Assembly (NCBI GenBank): GCA_963708865.1
Contig: CAVPUC010000008.1
Coordinates: 558,001-622,000, forward strand
From: DAIDKA01 sp963708865
GTDB lineage: Bacteria > Pseudomonadota > Gammaproteobacteria > Steroidobacterales > Steroidobacteraceae
Reading direction: 5' to 3'
Length of the DNA stretch: 64,000 nt
Position numbers and translations under genes: made by a program. Position 1 is the stretch's first letter. Each line of letters begins with the position of its first letter. The notes beneath the pieces were generated by a model. It saw only the letters and a program-made list of their open reading frames with translations, did not search any database and had not been told where the DNA came from. This document shows positions 37,423-45,713 of this stretch, piece by piece.

Positions 37423-37428
37423 TATAAT
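37423..37428 (+). promoter_or_regulatory. Candidate -10 element of the gyrB promoter
   Basis: A perfect TATAAT lies 26 bases before the gyrB ATG. No good -35 sits 16-18 bases upstream (TGGCTT at 37400-37405 is the best). A TTGACA only two bases upstream is too close to act as its -35. An inverted repeat CTTATG/CATAAG (37380-37397) lies in the same spacer. Confidence 0.4.
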
Positions 37429-37454
37429 GGGCGGTCATCCAAACGAGCGCCCGC

Positions 37455-40400
37455 ATGTCGCAAAACAACGTCTACGATTCCAGTAAAATCAAAGTCTTGA
37501 AAGGCCTCGACGCAGTGCGCAAGCGGCCGGGAATGTACATCGGTGACACCGATGACGGTTCGGGCCTGCACCACATGGTCTTCGAAGTCGTCGATAACTC
37601 CATCGACGAGGCCCTGGCCGGTTACTGCGACCGGGTGCAGGTCACCATCCACGCGGACGAAAGCGTCACGGTGTCGGACAACGGCCGCGGCATTCCGGTG
37701 GATATCCACCCGGAAGAGGGCGTCTCGGCGGCCGAAGTCATTATGACCGTGCTGCACTCGGGCGGAAAGTTCGATGACACCTCGTACAAGGTCTCTGGCG
37801 GTCTGCACGGCGTGGGTGTCTCCGTGGTCAATGCCCTGTCCGATTACCTGCTGCTGACCGTCTGCCGGGACGGCATGATGCATCAGCAGGAGTATCACCT
37901 GGGTGAGCCGGCCGCGCCGATGCGGGTGATCGGGCCCACCCCGGAGCGCGGCACCACGATCCGCTTCCGCCCCAGCGGTCAGATCTTCACCAACATCCAG
38001 TTTCACTACGACATTCTCGCCAAGCGTCTGCGCGAGCTGTCGTTCCTGAACTCCGGCGTGCGCATCGAGTTCAACGACGAGCGCGAGACGCGCTCGGAAG
38101 TGTTCCAGCACGAAGGCGGCCTGCAGGCCTTCGTCAAATATCTGAACCGCACCCGCGCCCCGGTTCACGAGTCGGTGTTCTGGTTCCGCACCCAGTGTGG
38201 CGCGGTCGCCGTCGAGGTGGCGATCCAGTGGAACGACTCCTACCAGGAGAGCATGTACTGCTATACCAACAATATTCCGCAAAAGGATGGCGGCACGCAC
38301 CTGGCGGGTTTTCGCAGTGCCTTGACCCGCACGCTGAATGACTACATCGAGAAGGAGCTGTCCGCGAAGAAGGACAAGCTCGACACCACCGGCGATGACT
38401 CCCGTGAGGGCCTGACGGCCATCCTGTCCGTGAAGCTGCCGGACCCGAAGTTCTCCTCGCAGACCAAGGACAAGCTGGTCTCGAGCGAGGTGAAGGGGAT
38501 TGTCGAATCGGCCGTGAACCAGAAGCTCGGCGAGTTCCTGCTCGAGCATCCGCAGGAAGCCCGCTTGATCGTCAACAAGATCATCGAGGCGGCGCGCGCC
38601 CGTGAGGCGGCGCGCAAGGCGCGGGAGATGACGCGGCGCAAGGGCGCGCTCGACATCGCGGGCCTGCCCGGCAAGCTCGCCGATTGCCAGGAGAAGGATC
38701 CGGCGCTGTCGGAGATCTTCATCGTCGAGGGCGACTCCGCCGGCGGCTCCGCCAAACAGGGCCGCGATCGGCGTACCCAGGCCATCCTGCCGCTGAAGGG
38801 CAAGATCCTCAACGTCGAGAAGGCGCGCTTCGACAAGATGCTGGCGTCGGCCGAAGTCGGCACGCTGATCACCGCCTTGGGTTGCGGCATTGGCCGCGAT
38901 GACTTCGACATCAACAAGCTGCGCTACCACCGCATCATCATCATGAGCGTGGACGGCGATGACCACGTGTTCGTGCGGGATGCCGGCCAGGGCACGCGCA
39001 TGGTGAGAATCGGCGAATTCATCGACCGGGCGCTGCAAGGAATTGCCCCCGACCCCGATGGCGTCGCGAAACTCACGGGCGCACCGCTCGGCGAAGTCCT
39101 GTGCTTCGGGGTGGACAATCGCGCGATCCGCTTCCGGCCCATCAAGAGCGTCATCCGGCATCCACTCGATGAGAAGCTGTTCAAAGTGCGCACCGCATAC
39201 GGCCGCTGCGTGCGCGTGACCGCAAGTCACAGCGTGTTCGTGCACGAGGCCGGCGCCATCCGCTTGAAGCAGGGCGTCGATCTGCAAGTCGGCGACCGCG
39301 TGGTGGCGCCGCGCCGCCTGCCGTTGCCGGTTGGCGCGCCAGCCCAACTGGATATCCTGCCGGCGCTGCACGCCGATGCATCGGCCGCACGTCAGATCTG
39401 GCTGCGTGGGCCGGCCATCGAAGCGCTATACCGTCAGCGGATTGAGCAGCGCCATGCCGCGCAGCCCGATCTCTCCGAGCAGCGGGTTGAGGTTCCCGCC
39501 GCGATACGAGATGAGCTCGCGGAGCGGCGCCGCGCATCGGGCGTGTCCAATGTGGCGCTGTGCAGCGCCATCGGTATCCGTCAGTCGTGCACCTTCTACG
39601 CCTGGGAACGGGGCATCCAACGCCCCACCGTGGCTCACTTTCGTAACTATGTGCGCGCCCTCGGCGCAGATGTCGAGACGGTCATGGACAGGGTCGCGGT
39701 CGGTGAGAGCCGTCTGCAGCTCCTTTGGAGTACCCAGTATCGGGGCTCCGGCGCCAACGAGGTGCGACCGCGGATGCGGCTCGCGGACGTGAGCCGCGAT
39801 GAGATGGCATTCCTCGCTTCACGGGATGACGTGCTGCTGTCGGCGGAGCACTACGCGGACCTTGCGATCCCGCGTTATTTTGCGGTGAACGAAGATCTGC
39901 TGACGCTGCTGGGCTTCTACCTTGCCGAGGGTTCATGCTCGCCCCGCAACGGCATTCGCCTCTCGATCGGCGCGGGCAACAGCCGCTTCGCCGACGAGAT
40001 GGCAGAACGCATGCAGTGCGTGTTTGGTATCGCGCCGCAGCGCTACCGCTCGGCAAATCGCTGCTCGGAACTGAAGTTGGTCCATCGGGTCGCAGCCCTC
40101 GCCTGGCGACAGCTGTTCGGATTTGCCGGCGCAGAGTCGCACTCCAAGCGCATCCCGGATCTGGTCTTCAATGTATCGGAAGAATTGCGCGCGGCGTTCC
40201 TGCGCGGCTATCTGCTGGGCGATGGCACGGTAAGCGGGGGCCACGTTGTCTGGAGTACCAGCTCCTACGACATCGCCAGCGGCCTCATGTACCTGCTCTC
40301 AAGCCTCGGTGCCGTCGCTTCCCTGTCTGAACATCAGCCTGATGGCGTCGTGCGCACGATCCGCGGTGCACCGTGCGTGACGGCACGTCCGTGGTGGACC

Positions 40401-41591
40401 ATCACGGTGTGTGCCGCCGAACACCTGGCGAGCCTGCGCAGCGTATGGCATGACCATGCGGGGGCCGCGGCGCTCACCGAGCATCTCGCCAGCGTCAAAG
40501 AGCCCGGCATAAACCGCCGTTTTGAGCTCCTGGACGGTGACCTCATGTCGCTGCCCATCGTCAGTATCGATGAGGTGGCGGCCGGGAACGGCCAGGTCTA
40601 CGACTTCTCAGTCGAAGGCGATGAGAATTTCATTGCCGGCATGGGGGGGCTGTGCTGCCACAATACCGACGCGGACGTCGATGGCAGCCATATCCGCACG
40701 CTGTTGCTGACGTTCTTCTACCGGCAGATCCCCAAGCTCATCGAAAACGGGCACATCTACATCGCCCAGCCGCCGCTGTACAAACTCAAGCGCGGTAAAC
40801 AGGAACAGTACGTCAAGGACGATGCCGAGCTCACCGCGCTGCTGCTGAGCGCCGCGCTCGATGATGCCAGGCTGTACGTGAACTCGGCGGCGCCGCCGCT
40901 CAGCGGCCCGGGGCTCGAACAGCTCGCCCGCAAATACACCGAAGTACAGGCCATCATCAAGCGCTGGTCACGCCGTTACGATGATCGGCTGCTCGATCAG
41001 CTGATCTATATGCCGGAGGTGAAGTCCGCCGACTTCGATCGCATCGACTGGTTGCGCGACTGGGCGCGTGAACTCGATCAGCGCCTCAACGGCTTGAACG
41101 ACGGCACCCGTGCGTTCCAGATCGAGGTGCGTGCCGCCACCGACGCCCATGCCACCCGCATCGTGGTCAACAAGAGCCAGCACGGCACCGCGACCTTCAA
41201 GAACCTGCCGCGGGAGTTCTTCGAGTCGGCCGAGTACCAGCGCATCTCGGACCTCGGCCGCACGCTGTCGGGCTTCATCGGCGAAGGCGCGCATGTCACC
41301 CGCGACAACGATCGGCATGAGATCGGCAGCTTCAAGGACGCCATGAAGTGGTTGTTCGACCAGGCGCGCCGCAAGCAGAGCATCCAGCGCTACAAGGGTC
41401 TGGGCGAAATGAATCCCGACCAGCTCTGGGACACCACCATCAATCCCGAAACCCGCCGGCTGATGCAGGTGCGGATCGAGGATGCCGTGGCGGCGGATGA
41501 TATCTTCACCACGCTCATGGGTGATCAGGTGGAACCGCGCCGCGAATTCATTGAGAAAAACGCCCTCTCGGTCATGAACCTGGACATCTAA
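37455..41591 (+). CDS. gyrB: DNA gyrase subunit B, intein-containing precursor
   Basis: ATPase subunit of DNA gyrase. The 1378-residue precursor has the GHKL ATPase domain (GLDAVRKRPGMYIG, DNGRGIPVDIH, GGLHGVGVSVVNAL), the TOPRIM domain (IVEGDSAGGSAKQGRDR) and the gyrase-specific tail (QRYKGLGEMNPDQLWDTT, ending ALSVMNLDI). A 573-residue intein (residues 498-1070) interrupts the TOPRIM domain between IIIM and TDADVDGSHI. Removing it leaves 805 residues, the usual GyrB length, with a continuous conserved motif. The enzyme must be spliced to be active. Confidence 0.97.
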   Translation: MSQNNVYDSSKIKVLKGLDAVRKRPGMYIGDTDDGSGLHHMVFEVVDNSIDEALAGYCDRVQVTIHADESVTVSDNGRGIPVDIHPEEGVSAAEVIMTVLHSGGKFDDTSYKVSGGLHGVGVSVVNALSDYLLLTVCRDGMMHQQEYHLGEPAAPMRVIGPTPERGTTIRFRPSGQIFTNIQFHYDILAKRLRELSFLNSGVRIEFNDERETRSEVFQHEGGLQAFVKYLNRTRAPVHESVFWFRTQCGAVAVEVAIQWNDSYQESMYCYTNNIPQKDGGTHLAGFRSALTRTLNDYIEKELSAKKDKLDTTGDDSREGLTAILSVKLPDPKFSSQTKDKLVSSEVKGIVESAVNQKLGEFLLEHPQEARLIVNKIIEAARAREAARKAREMTRRKGALDIAGLPGKLADCQEKDPALSEIFIVEGDSAGGSAKQGRDRRTQAILPLKGKILNVEKARFDKMLASAEVGTLITALGCGIGRDDFDINKLRYHRIIIMSVDGDDHVFVRDAGQGTRMVRIGEFIDRALQGIAPDPDGVAKLTGAPLGEVLCFGVDNRAIRFRPIKSVIRHPLDEKLFKVRTAYGRCVRVTASHSVFVHEAGAIRLKQGVDLQVGDRVVAPRRLPLPVGAPAQLDILPALHADASAARQIWLRGPAIEALYRQRIEQRHAAQPDLSEQRVEVPAAIRDELAERRRASGVSNVALCSAIGIRQSCTFYAWERGIQRPTVAHFRNYVRALGADVETVMDRVAVGESRLQLLWSTQYRGSGANEVRPRMRLADVSRDEMAFLASRDDVLLSAEHYADLAIPRYFAVNEDLLTLLGFYLAEGSCSPRNGIRLSIGAGNSRFADEMAERMQCVFGIAPQRYRSANRCSELKLVHRVAALAWRQLFGFAGAESHSKRIPDLVFNVSEELRAAFLRGYLLGDGTVSGGHVVWSTSSYDIASGLMYLLSSLGAVASLSEHQPDGVVRTIRGAPCVTARPWWTITVCAAEHLASLRSVWHDHAGAAALTEHLASVKEPGINRRFELLDGDLMSLPIVSIDEVAAGNGQVYDFSVEGDENFIAGMGGLCCHNTDADVDGSHIRTLLLTFFYRQIPKLIENGHIYIAQPPLYKLKRGKQEQYVKDDAELTALLLSAALDDARLYVNSAAPPLSGPGLEQLARKYTEVQAIIKRWSRRYDDRLLDQLIYMPEVKSADFDRIDWLRDWARELDQRLNGLNDGTRAFQIEVRAATDAHATRIVVNKSQHGTATFKNLPREFFESAEYQRISDLGRTLSGFIGEGAHVTRDNDRHEIGSFKDAMKWLFDQARRKQSIQRYKGLGEMNPDQLWDTTINPETRRLMQVRIEDAVAADDIFTTLMGDQVEPRREFIEKNALSVMNLDI
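38946..40664 (+). mobile_element. GyrB intein with LAGLIDADG endonuclease and HTH region
   Basis: In-frame 573-residue protein-splicing element. Residue 1 is Ser (SVDGDDHVFVRD), the block B T-x-x-H motif is TASH at 92-95, and the C-terminal blocks read VYDFSVEGDENF then GGLCCHN, with penultimate His572, Asn573 and Thr as the first C-extein residue. Dodecapeptide motifs LLGFYLAEG (321-329) and LRGYLLGDG (419-427) show a LAGLIDADG homing endonuclease whose acidic residues are kept. Residues about 187-250 resemble an XRE-type helix-turn-helix. Splicing and nuclease motifs all look intact, so it may still be mobile. Confidence 0.93.
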
Positions 41592-41595
41592 AACC

Positions 41596-41817
41596 ATGAA
41601 TCCAATCAAACTCGTCGCAGCGCTGCTGGTCATCGGGGGAGTGCTGGGCTTAGCTTATGGCAGCTTCAGCTATAAGGAGACCCACACAGTCGCGCAGGTC
41701 GGGCCGCTGCAGCTGAATGCGCGGGAGACCCACACCGTGAACGTGCCCATCTGGGCAGGCTTCGGTGCGATCGTCGTGGGCGGTCTGTTGTTCGCCTTCG
41801 GCGGCCGCAACAGTTAA
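41596..41817 (+). CDS. Small two-helix membrane protein
   Basis: A 73-residue protein with hydrophobic helices at about residues 5-24 and 51-69. Between them is a polar segment in which KETHTV and RETHTV are repeated around VGPLQLNA. Similar small membrane proteins occur widely in proteobacteria, but no function is established. It starts four bases after the gyrB stop and may be co-transcribed with it. Confidence 0.65.
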   Translation: MNPIKLVAALLVIGGVLGLAYGSFSYKETHTVAQVGPLQLNARETHTVNVPIWAGFGAIVVGGLLFAFGGRNS

Positions 41818-41829
41818 GGCGGCGAGCGG

Positions 41830-42230
41830 CTAAAGTTCCACGGCCGGGTAGTGCTCGACGTACGACTCGTCGCCGCATCCATAGTAAGACTCGGTGCGCG
41901 CCACGAATCGACGTGATAGCGATGCCCGCGCGCCAGGCGTGCCTCAGGAATTCAGGAAAGCTGCTGCCCCCAGCCTGATGGATGCGCAGCACTGAACGCG
42001 TCCCGGTTGAAGCTCGGCACAGCGACGGCGCCGGCGACGAGCGCCGCGCCTTGCGTCACGACGGGCCCGCCCTGGGTCAAGTACAAGCCTTCGCAGGCCG
42101 GCAGGAACCACGAACTGCGGTTGACGCCCGCGCGGTGCAGAGTTTCCGCTTGATGCGGAATGCCGACCTTGGGCCGCCTCGCCATGGCCTTATGCTGCGC
42201 CGTGTCCAAATTCGCCACGGCCTTGCTCAT
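41830..42230 (-). pseudogene. DUF1398 family protein, broken by several frameshifts
   Basis: The start reads MSKAVANLDTAQHKAMARRP, then an ETLHRAGV and FLPACEGLYLTQGGPVV region and FNRDAFSA. After a shift another frame gives LRIHQAGGSSFPEFLRHAWR, and after two more shifts RYHVD and VARTESYYGCGDESYVEHYP, ending at TAG 41830-41832. The order of these pieces matches the DUF1398 (YbcV-like) family of about 130 residues. Three shifts in 400 bases suggest a decayed gene, although this window also has many apparent sequencing errors. Confidence 0.6.
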
Positions 42231-42406
42231 CCGCCGATCGACGCCGCTGTTTGATTGAGACGCTGGCTTTTCCGCCGTCGGAGCGCGCTTACGACTGTTC
42301 GGGTCCGAACCCGCTACTCGTAGCGCAGAGCCTCTCGATAATGGGGGCTCGCGACCATGGATTTGAAGTGGTCCGCAGCATCCACCGACAATTCAAAGGA
42401 AGCAGT

Positions 42407-42907
42407 ATGAAAAAGTATCTATTGATCCTGGCGTGCGCGATGCCGCTGGCCGCGTACGCCGCAGACAACCCGGACAAGAGCTTCTACAACAAGGCCGCCG
42501 AAGCCGGACTTGCGGAAGTCAGCGATGCCACCACGGCGCAGGACAGCGCGACGGATCCGAAGCTCAAGGATTTCGCGGCCATGATGATCAAGGATCATAC
42601 GGCGGCGAACAACAAGCTCTCGGCGCTTGCCGCGACCAAGGACATCAAACTGCCGACCAGTCCGAGCGTCGGCGAGATGGCCGAGCACGCCAAATTGAAG
42701 GTGCTGACGGGCGATACGTTCGACAAGTCCTATATCAAGGGACAGATCAGTGCCCACCGCGCCACCTTAAGGCTGCTGCGCAAGGAGATTGCGATGGGCC
42801 AGGACCCGGATGCACAGGCCTTCGCGAAATCGATCCTGCCGACGATAGAGAAACATCTGAAGGCCATCGAGTCGCTCGCGGCCGCCGACGGGGTGACGAC
42901 GAAGTAG
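42407..42907 (+). CDS. DUF4142 family exported protein
   Basis: A 166-residue protein with a signal peptide (MKKYLLILACAMPLAAYA) and a four-helix, ferritin-like DUF4142 domain. Typical segments are FAAMMIKDHTAANNKLSALA and SYIKGQISAHRATLRLLRKE. These periplasmic or outer-membrane-associated proteins are often linked to envelope or oxidative stress; the biochemical role is unknown. AAAGGA seven to twelve bases before the ATG at 42407 fixes the start. A strong hairpin terminator follows. Confidence 0.8.
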   Translation: MKKYLLILACAMPLAAYAADNPDKSFYNKAAEAGLAEVSDATTAQDSATDPKLKDFAAMMIKDHTAANNKLSALAATKDIKLPTSPSVGEMAEHAKLKVLTGDTFDKSYIKGQISAHRATLRLLRKEIAMGQDPDAQAFAKSILPTIEKHLKAIESLAAADGVTTK

Positions 42908-42929
42908 TCCGCGCAGGGCCGTTAAACGG

Positions 42930-42958
42930 AAACCTCCACCGTCAAGGTGGAGGTTTTG
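42930..42958. terminator. Rho-independent terminator
   Basis: AACCTCCACC (42931-42940) pairs perfectly with GGTGGAGGTT (42946-42955) across a five-base loop and runs into TTTT. It follows the DUF4142 gene and could also stop the convergent minus-strand small gene. Confidence 0.85.
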
Positions 42959-42960
42959 CT

Positions 42961-43173
42961 TCATGGTGAACCGGCTCGTCCCTGCGAGCTGATGCTCTCA
43001 GGCGCTTGCCGGCGCCCGAACGTCCGATCTGCCCGCGCCGTCGTCGAGCGCGCCTCCAGGATATCGAAATTCCTCAGATCATTGGCCGCCTCGCTGACGG
43101 CCGCCCAGTCCTGCTCGCGGACCTTGGCATTCAGATGGGCGATCAGTGCGGCACGGGAGTGTTTTTCAGGCAC
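42961..43173 (-). CDS. Small hypothetical protein
   Basis: A 70-residue frame starting GTG at 43173 with GGAG about eight bases upstream. The first 40 residues (such as ALIAHLNAKVREQDWAAVSE and AANDLRNFDIL) look like a helical protein and the rest is basic and disordered. It ends next to the bidirectional hairpin at 42930-42958, which supports a real gene. No family is recognised. Confidence 0.5.
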   Translation of the reverse strand: MPEKHSRAALIAHLNAKVREQDWAAVSEAANDLRNFDILEARSTTARADRTFGRRQAPESISSQGRAGSP

Positions 43174-43352
43174 GGCGTTCTCCGGGGGACAGGGTCACGA
43201 GGCGACGCTATCCAGTCGGCGCTGCACCGCCTATCCCAGCCCTGCACCGCAGTGCAGTAGGACTATTCCTAGGCAGGCCGGGGCCTTATGTCGCCTATCT
43301 GGGTCGCCCGGGCGATTGATATGGTCGCCGCTCCCCCTCAAGGGCCGCGACC

Positions 43353-44183
43353 ATGCAAATCCGATTTGGCTACGAGTTGATCTATTCCACCCCGGTCGCG
43401 ACCCACATGATTCTCATGCTGCATACCCATCTGGGCCGCGGGCAGCAGTATCTGGTCGCGGATCGCATGCAGGTGAGCCGGTCGATCCCCTTGAAATTCT
43501 TTACCGATGGCTTCGGCAATACCTGCACCCGGGTTGAGCTGCCGAGCGGGCCGACCCGCATTACGACCGACGCGCTCATTGAAGACTCCGGCCTGCCCGA
43601 GCCCATTGCGCTCTCGGCTGCCGAATATCCGGTGCGGGATCTGCCTTTTGACGTGCTGCCGTTCCTGCTCAGCAGTCGCTATTGCGATACCGAAGTCCTG
43701 ATGGCTGAAGCCTGGCGCCTGTTCGGCCACCTGGCGCCGGGTTGGACCCGCGTCCAGGCGATTTGTGACTTCGTCCACCAACTGATCGCCTTCGATTACC
43801 GCTTCGCGCGCCCGACCCGCACGGCGTCGGAAAGCTACTTCGAGCGGCAAGGCGTGTGTCGCGACTTCGCGCATCTGGCGATTGCCTTCTGCCGCTGCCT
43901 CAACATCCCGGCGCGCTACTGCACCGGCTATCTGGGAGACATCGGCGTGCCGGAGGTGGAGTCCCCGATGGATTTCGCGGGCTGCATGGAGGCGTACCTC
44001 GGTGGCCAGTGGCACATCTTCGATCCCCGCAACAATACCCGCCGGATCGGCCGCATCATCCTCGCGCGCGGTCGCGATGCGGGCGATGTCGCGATCAGCA
44101 CCGCCTTCGGCCCCGCCTGCCTGCAGTTGTTCAAGGTGTGGACCGAGGAAGCCGAGAGCAAGGAGCTGCGGCAGGCGAGCTGA
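43353..44183 (+). CDS. Transglutaminase-like cysteine protease family protein (copy 1)
   Basis: A 276-residue protein with an N-terminal beta region typical of bacterial transglutaminase-like proteins (MQIRFGYELIYSTPVATHMI) and a papain-like core: catalytic Cys in RQGVCRDFAH, His in AGCMEAYLGGQWHIFDPRNN with the aspartate two residues after the HIF. It may cleave or cross-link peptides. A clear paralogue lies on the opposite strand at 48.4-49.3 kb. ATG 43353 is preceded by a spacer with a small inverted repeat. Confidence 0.8.
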   Translation: MQIRFGYELIYSTPVATHMILMLHTHLGRGQQYLVADRMQVSRSIPLKFFTDGFGNTCTRVELPSGPTRITTDALIEDSGLPEPIALSAAEYPVRDLPFDVLPFLLSSRYCDTEVLMAEAWRLFGHLAPGWTRVQAICDFVHQLIAFDYRFARPTRTASESYFERQGVCRDFAHLAIAFCRCLNIPARYCTGYLGDIGVPEVESPMDFAGCMEAYLGGQWHIFDPRNNTRRIGRIILARGRDAGDVAISTAFGPACLQLFKVWTEEAESKELRQAS

Positions 44184-44193
44184 CGCGCGCTCG

Positions 44194-44488
44194 CTAAGGC
44201 CCCTCGATCGTCGCCTTCAGGTACGCCACATGCTGCTGGAATGCCTTGCGGCCCTTGCGTGACAGGGCGATCCGGGTTCGCGGCTTCTTGCCGACAAAGT
44301 CCTTGGTGATGTCGATGTACCCCGCCCTCTCGAGGGCGGTCAGGTGCGTGGTCATGTTGCCATCGGTCGCACCGAGGATGGCCTTGAGGCGCGCGAACTC
44401 CAACGACTCCCCGAACGTCCAGGGCATTAAGGGTCGCCGTCAGCTTCAGCCGGGTCGACTGATGAATCAGTTCATCGGGGCCGTCCAT
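44194..44488 (-). CDS. Winged-helix transcriptional regulator (frameshift)
   Basis: A 97-residue regulator of the MarR/ArsR-like winged-helix type. The N-terminus MDGPDELIHQSTRLKLTATL reads into an unrelated frame unless one extra base near 44419 is skipped. After that LEFARLKAILGATDGNMTTH and YIDITKDFVGKKPRTRIAL give the recognition helix and wing. Its ATG (44488) overlaps the stop of the upstream membrane-protein gene. Such regulators are usually autoregulatory; a palindrome at 45572-45581 ahead of the operon is a candidate operator. Confidence 0.75.
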
Positions 44489-45066
44489 CAGATCTTCCTC
44501 AGCCAAAGGCCACCGCCGATCAGCGTGCCACCGCCACAGGCGGCCATCCAAAGGTAGTAGTGAGAACCGACGGCCAGATAGCCGAACACCACGGCCGCGG
44601 CCGCCACGGCGCCGATCGCGAACAGGCGCCATCCGACCCAGGCCCCGACGAACATGTAGGCAAATGCCCAGAACAAGGAGACAAAGGCATTGGCCTGGCG
44701 TGCCGCGAGGGGCCCAAGCACCAGGTACATGACCGGCAAGTAGCCGCACATCGCCACACCCAACATCACGAGCCGGGGTACCCAAACCCCACGCCGGACC
44801 GCATTGTGCGCTCGCGCCCGTGAGCGTCGGCCGAGGTGCATGCCCCACACAATGGAAGCCAGCAGGCCGACCCCGGAGGCGCCCAGCCAGGCTCGGTCGG
44901 ACCATGCCGGCGCGAAATCGGTGACGCTGTTGGCGAGGACCCAGACTCCTCCCCAGATAAGCAGGAAGGGCGCAAAGCGCGCGTACCGCCGCAGCGTCAG
45001 CACCTGATCCCGGCTGCGGGCGATCACATCGAGTGCCGCGACGGCCTGCTCTCTTGAAACATTCAT
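44488..45066 (-). CDS. Hypothetical membrane protein
   Basis: A 192-residue protein with five to six predicted helices from about residue 32 onward, preceded by a short cytoplasmic segment SREQAVAALDVIARSRDQV. No catalytic motif is seen. It is coupled by stop/start overlap to the winged-helix gene and lies 12 bases after the DUF2306-like gene, so the three form one minus-strand operon. It may be the regulator's target or a sensor, but this is inferred only from arrangement. Confidence 0.6.
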   Translation of the reverse strand: MNVSREQAVAALDVIARSRDQVLTLRRYARFAPFLLIWGGVWVLANSVTDFAPAWSDRAWLGASGVGLLASIVWGMHLGRRSRARAHNAVRRGVWVPRLVMLGVAMCGYLPVMYLVLGPLAARQANAFVSLFWAFAYMFVGAWVGWRLFAIGAVAAAAVVFGYLAVGSHYYLWMAACGGGTLIGGGLWLRKI

Positions 45067-45078
45067 GGTTGCTCCGCT

Positions 45079-45495
45079 TCAGCGTTGCTGAAAAAACATC
45101 TGATGAGGAATGCCCGGCACCAGCAGAATCTGCACGAGCCCGGTGAATACCAGGGAACCGAAGTACAGGGAGATGACGGCGAACCGGTGCAGCGCCCAGC
45201 GCCGGGCGCGCGCCGCGAGGATCGCGAGTGCGCCCAACACCAGTATCAGCGGCACGTACAGGTGCATGACGCTCAGCCCGAAGAACGCACTGTTCGGTGA
45301 GCGCTCGTGGATGAACAAGCTGACCAATGCCATGACCAGCATCAAGGCGATGAAAAGCCGCCCGAGCGCGCGATGAGCGGCACCGCCCCGGCGCATCACG
45401 AAGAATTGCCAGCTGCCCACCAGCCACGCCAGAACCAGCGTGAGGACGTGAAGCTGTATCGCCCAGCTGGACTGCAACAGCGGCTGAAGCGTCAT
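45079..45495 (-). CDS. DUF2306-like membrane protein
   Basis: A 138-residue protein with four hydrophobic helices. The pattern HVLTLVLAWLVGSWQFF, then MRRGGAAHRALGRLFIALML, resembles DUF2306-type proteins, in which the histidine after the basic GxxHRxLG loop is conserved. No function is established. The ATG at 45495 is used; a TTG at 45525 is an alternative. It is the first gene of the operon ending with the winged-helix regulator. Confidence 0.6.
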   Translation of the reverse strand: MTLQPLLQSSWAIQLHVLTLVLAWLVGSWQFFVMRRGGAAHRALGRLFIALMLVMALVSLFIHERSPNSAFFGLSVMHLYVPLILVLGALAILAARARRWALHRFAVISLYFGSLVFTGLVQILLVPGIPHQMFFQQR

Positions 45496-45571
45496 GGTGA
45501 CGCGACGCCCGGCACGGGCTTGCACACGATCGGCCCTCGCAGATTCGGTTCAGTGATTAACTCTCTTACAA

Positions 45572-45581
45572 AGAGTACTCT
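45572..45581. promoter_or_regulatory. Palindrome upstream of the wHTH operon
   Basis: AGAGTACTCT is a perfect 10-base palindrome. A related CTCTT half lies ten bases away, and on the minus strand a perfect TTGACA (45588-45583) abuts it. The position, 77 bases before the first gene, suits an operator bound by the regulator encoded at the end of the operon. Confidence 0.45.
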
Positions 45582-45713
45582 CTGTCAACAAATATGTGAC
45601 CCAAGGGTAACGGGCGACACCTGGCACTGCAGGCAGCGGAGGAAAGGATGGCACGCTGATGGGGCCCGAGGATGCCAGCCCGGCAAGGCCCTCACTCTGA
45701 TGCTCGAGGTGTG

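Noticed and set aside
37415..37428. TTGACA and TATAAT as a standard gyrB promoter
   Set aside because: The two hexamers are only two bases apart, so they cannot be the -35 and -10 of one promoter. Only TATAAT was kept.
37422..39371. Long open frame on the minus strand opposite gyrB
   Set aside because: It is antisense to strongly conserved GyrB and intein sequence, is low-complexity (rich in Arg, Gly, His, Val) and has no family pattern. Long antisense frames are normal in high-GC DNA.
38946..40664. Insert in gyrB as a chimeric assembly or disrupted gene
   Set aside because: The frame is open throughout, splice junction residues are canonical and both endonuclease motifs are intact, so an intein explains it better.
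43243..43258. Inverted repeat CTGCAC-CGCA-GTGCAG before transglutaminase copy 1
   Set aside because: Short arms in a GC-rich spacer with no associated promoter or regulator. It may be chance.
43928..45427. Long minus-strand frame across the transglutaminase end and the wHTH operon
   Set aside because: It passes through several real genes in the wrong frame. Only its MDGPDELIHQ piece is real, as the N-terminus of the frameshifted regulator.
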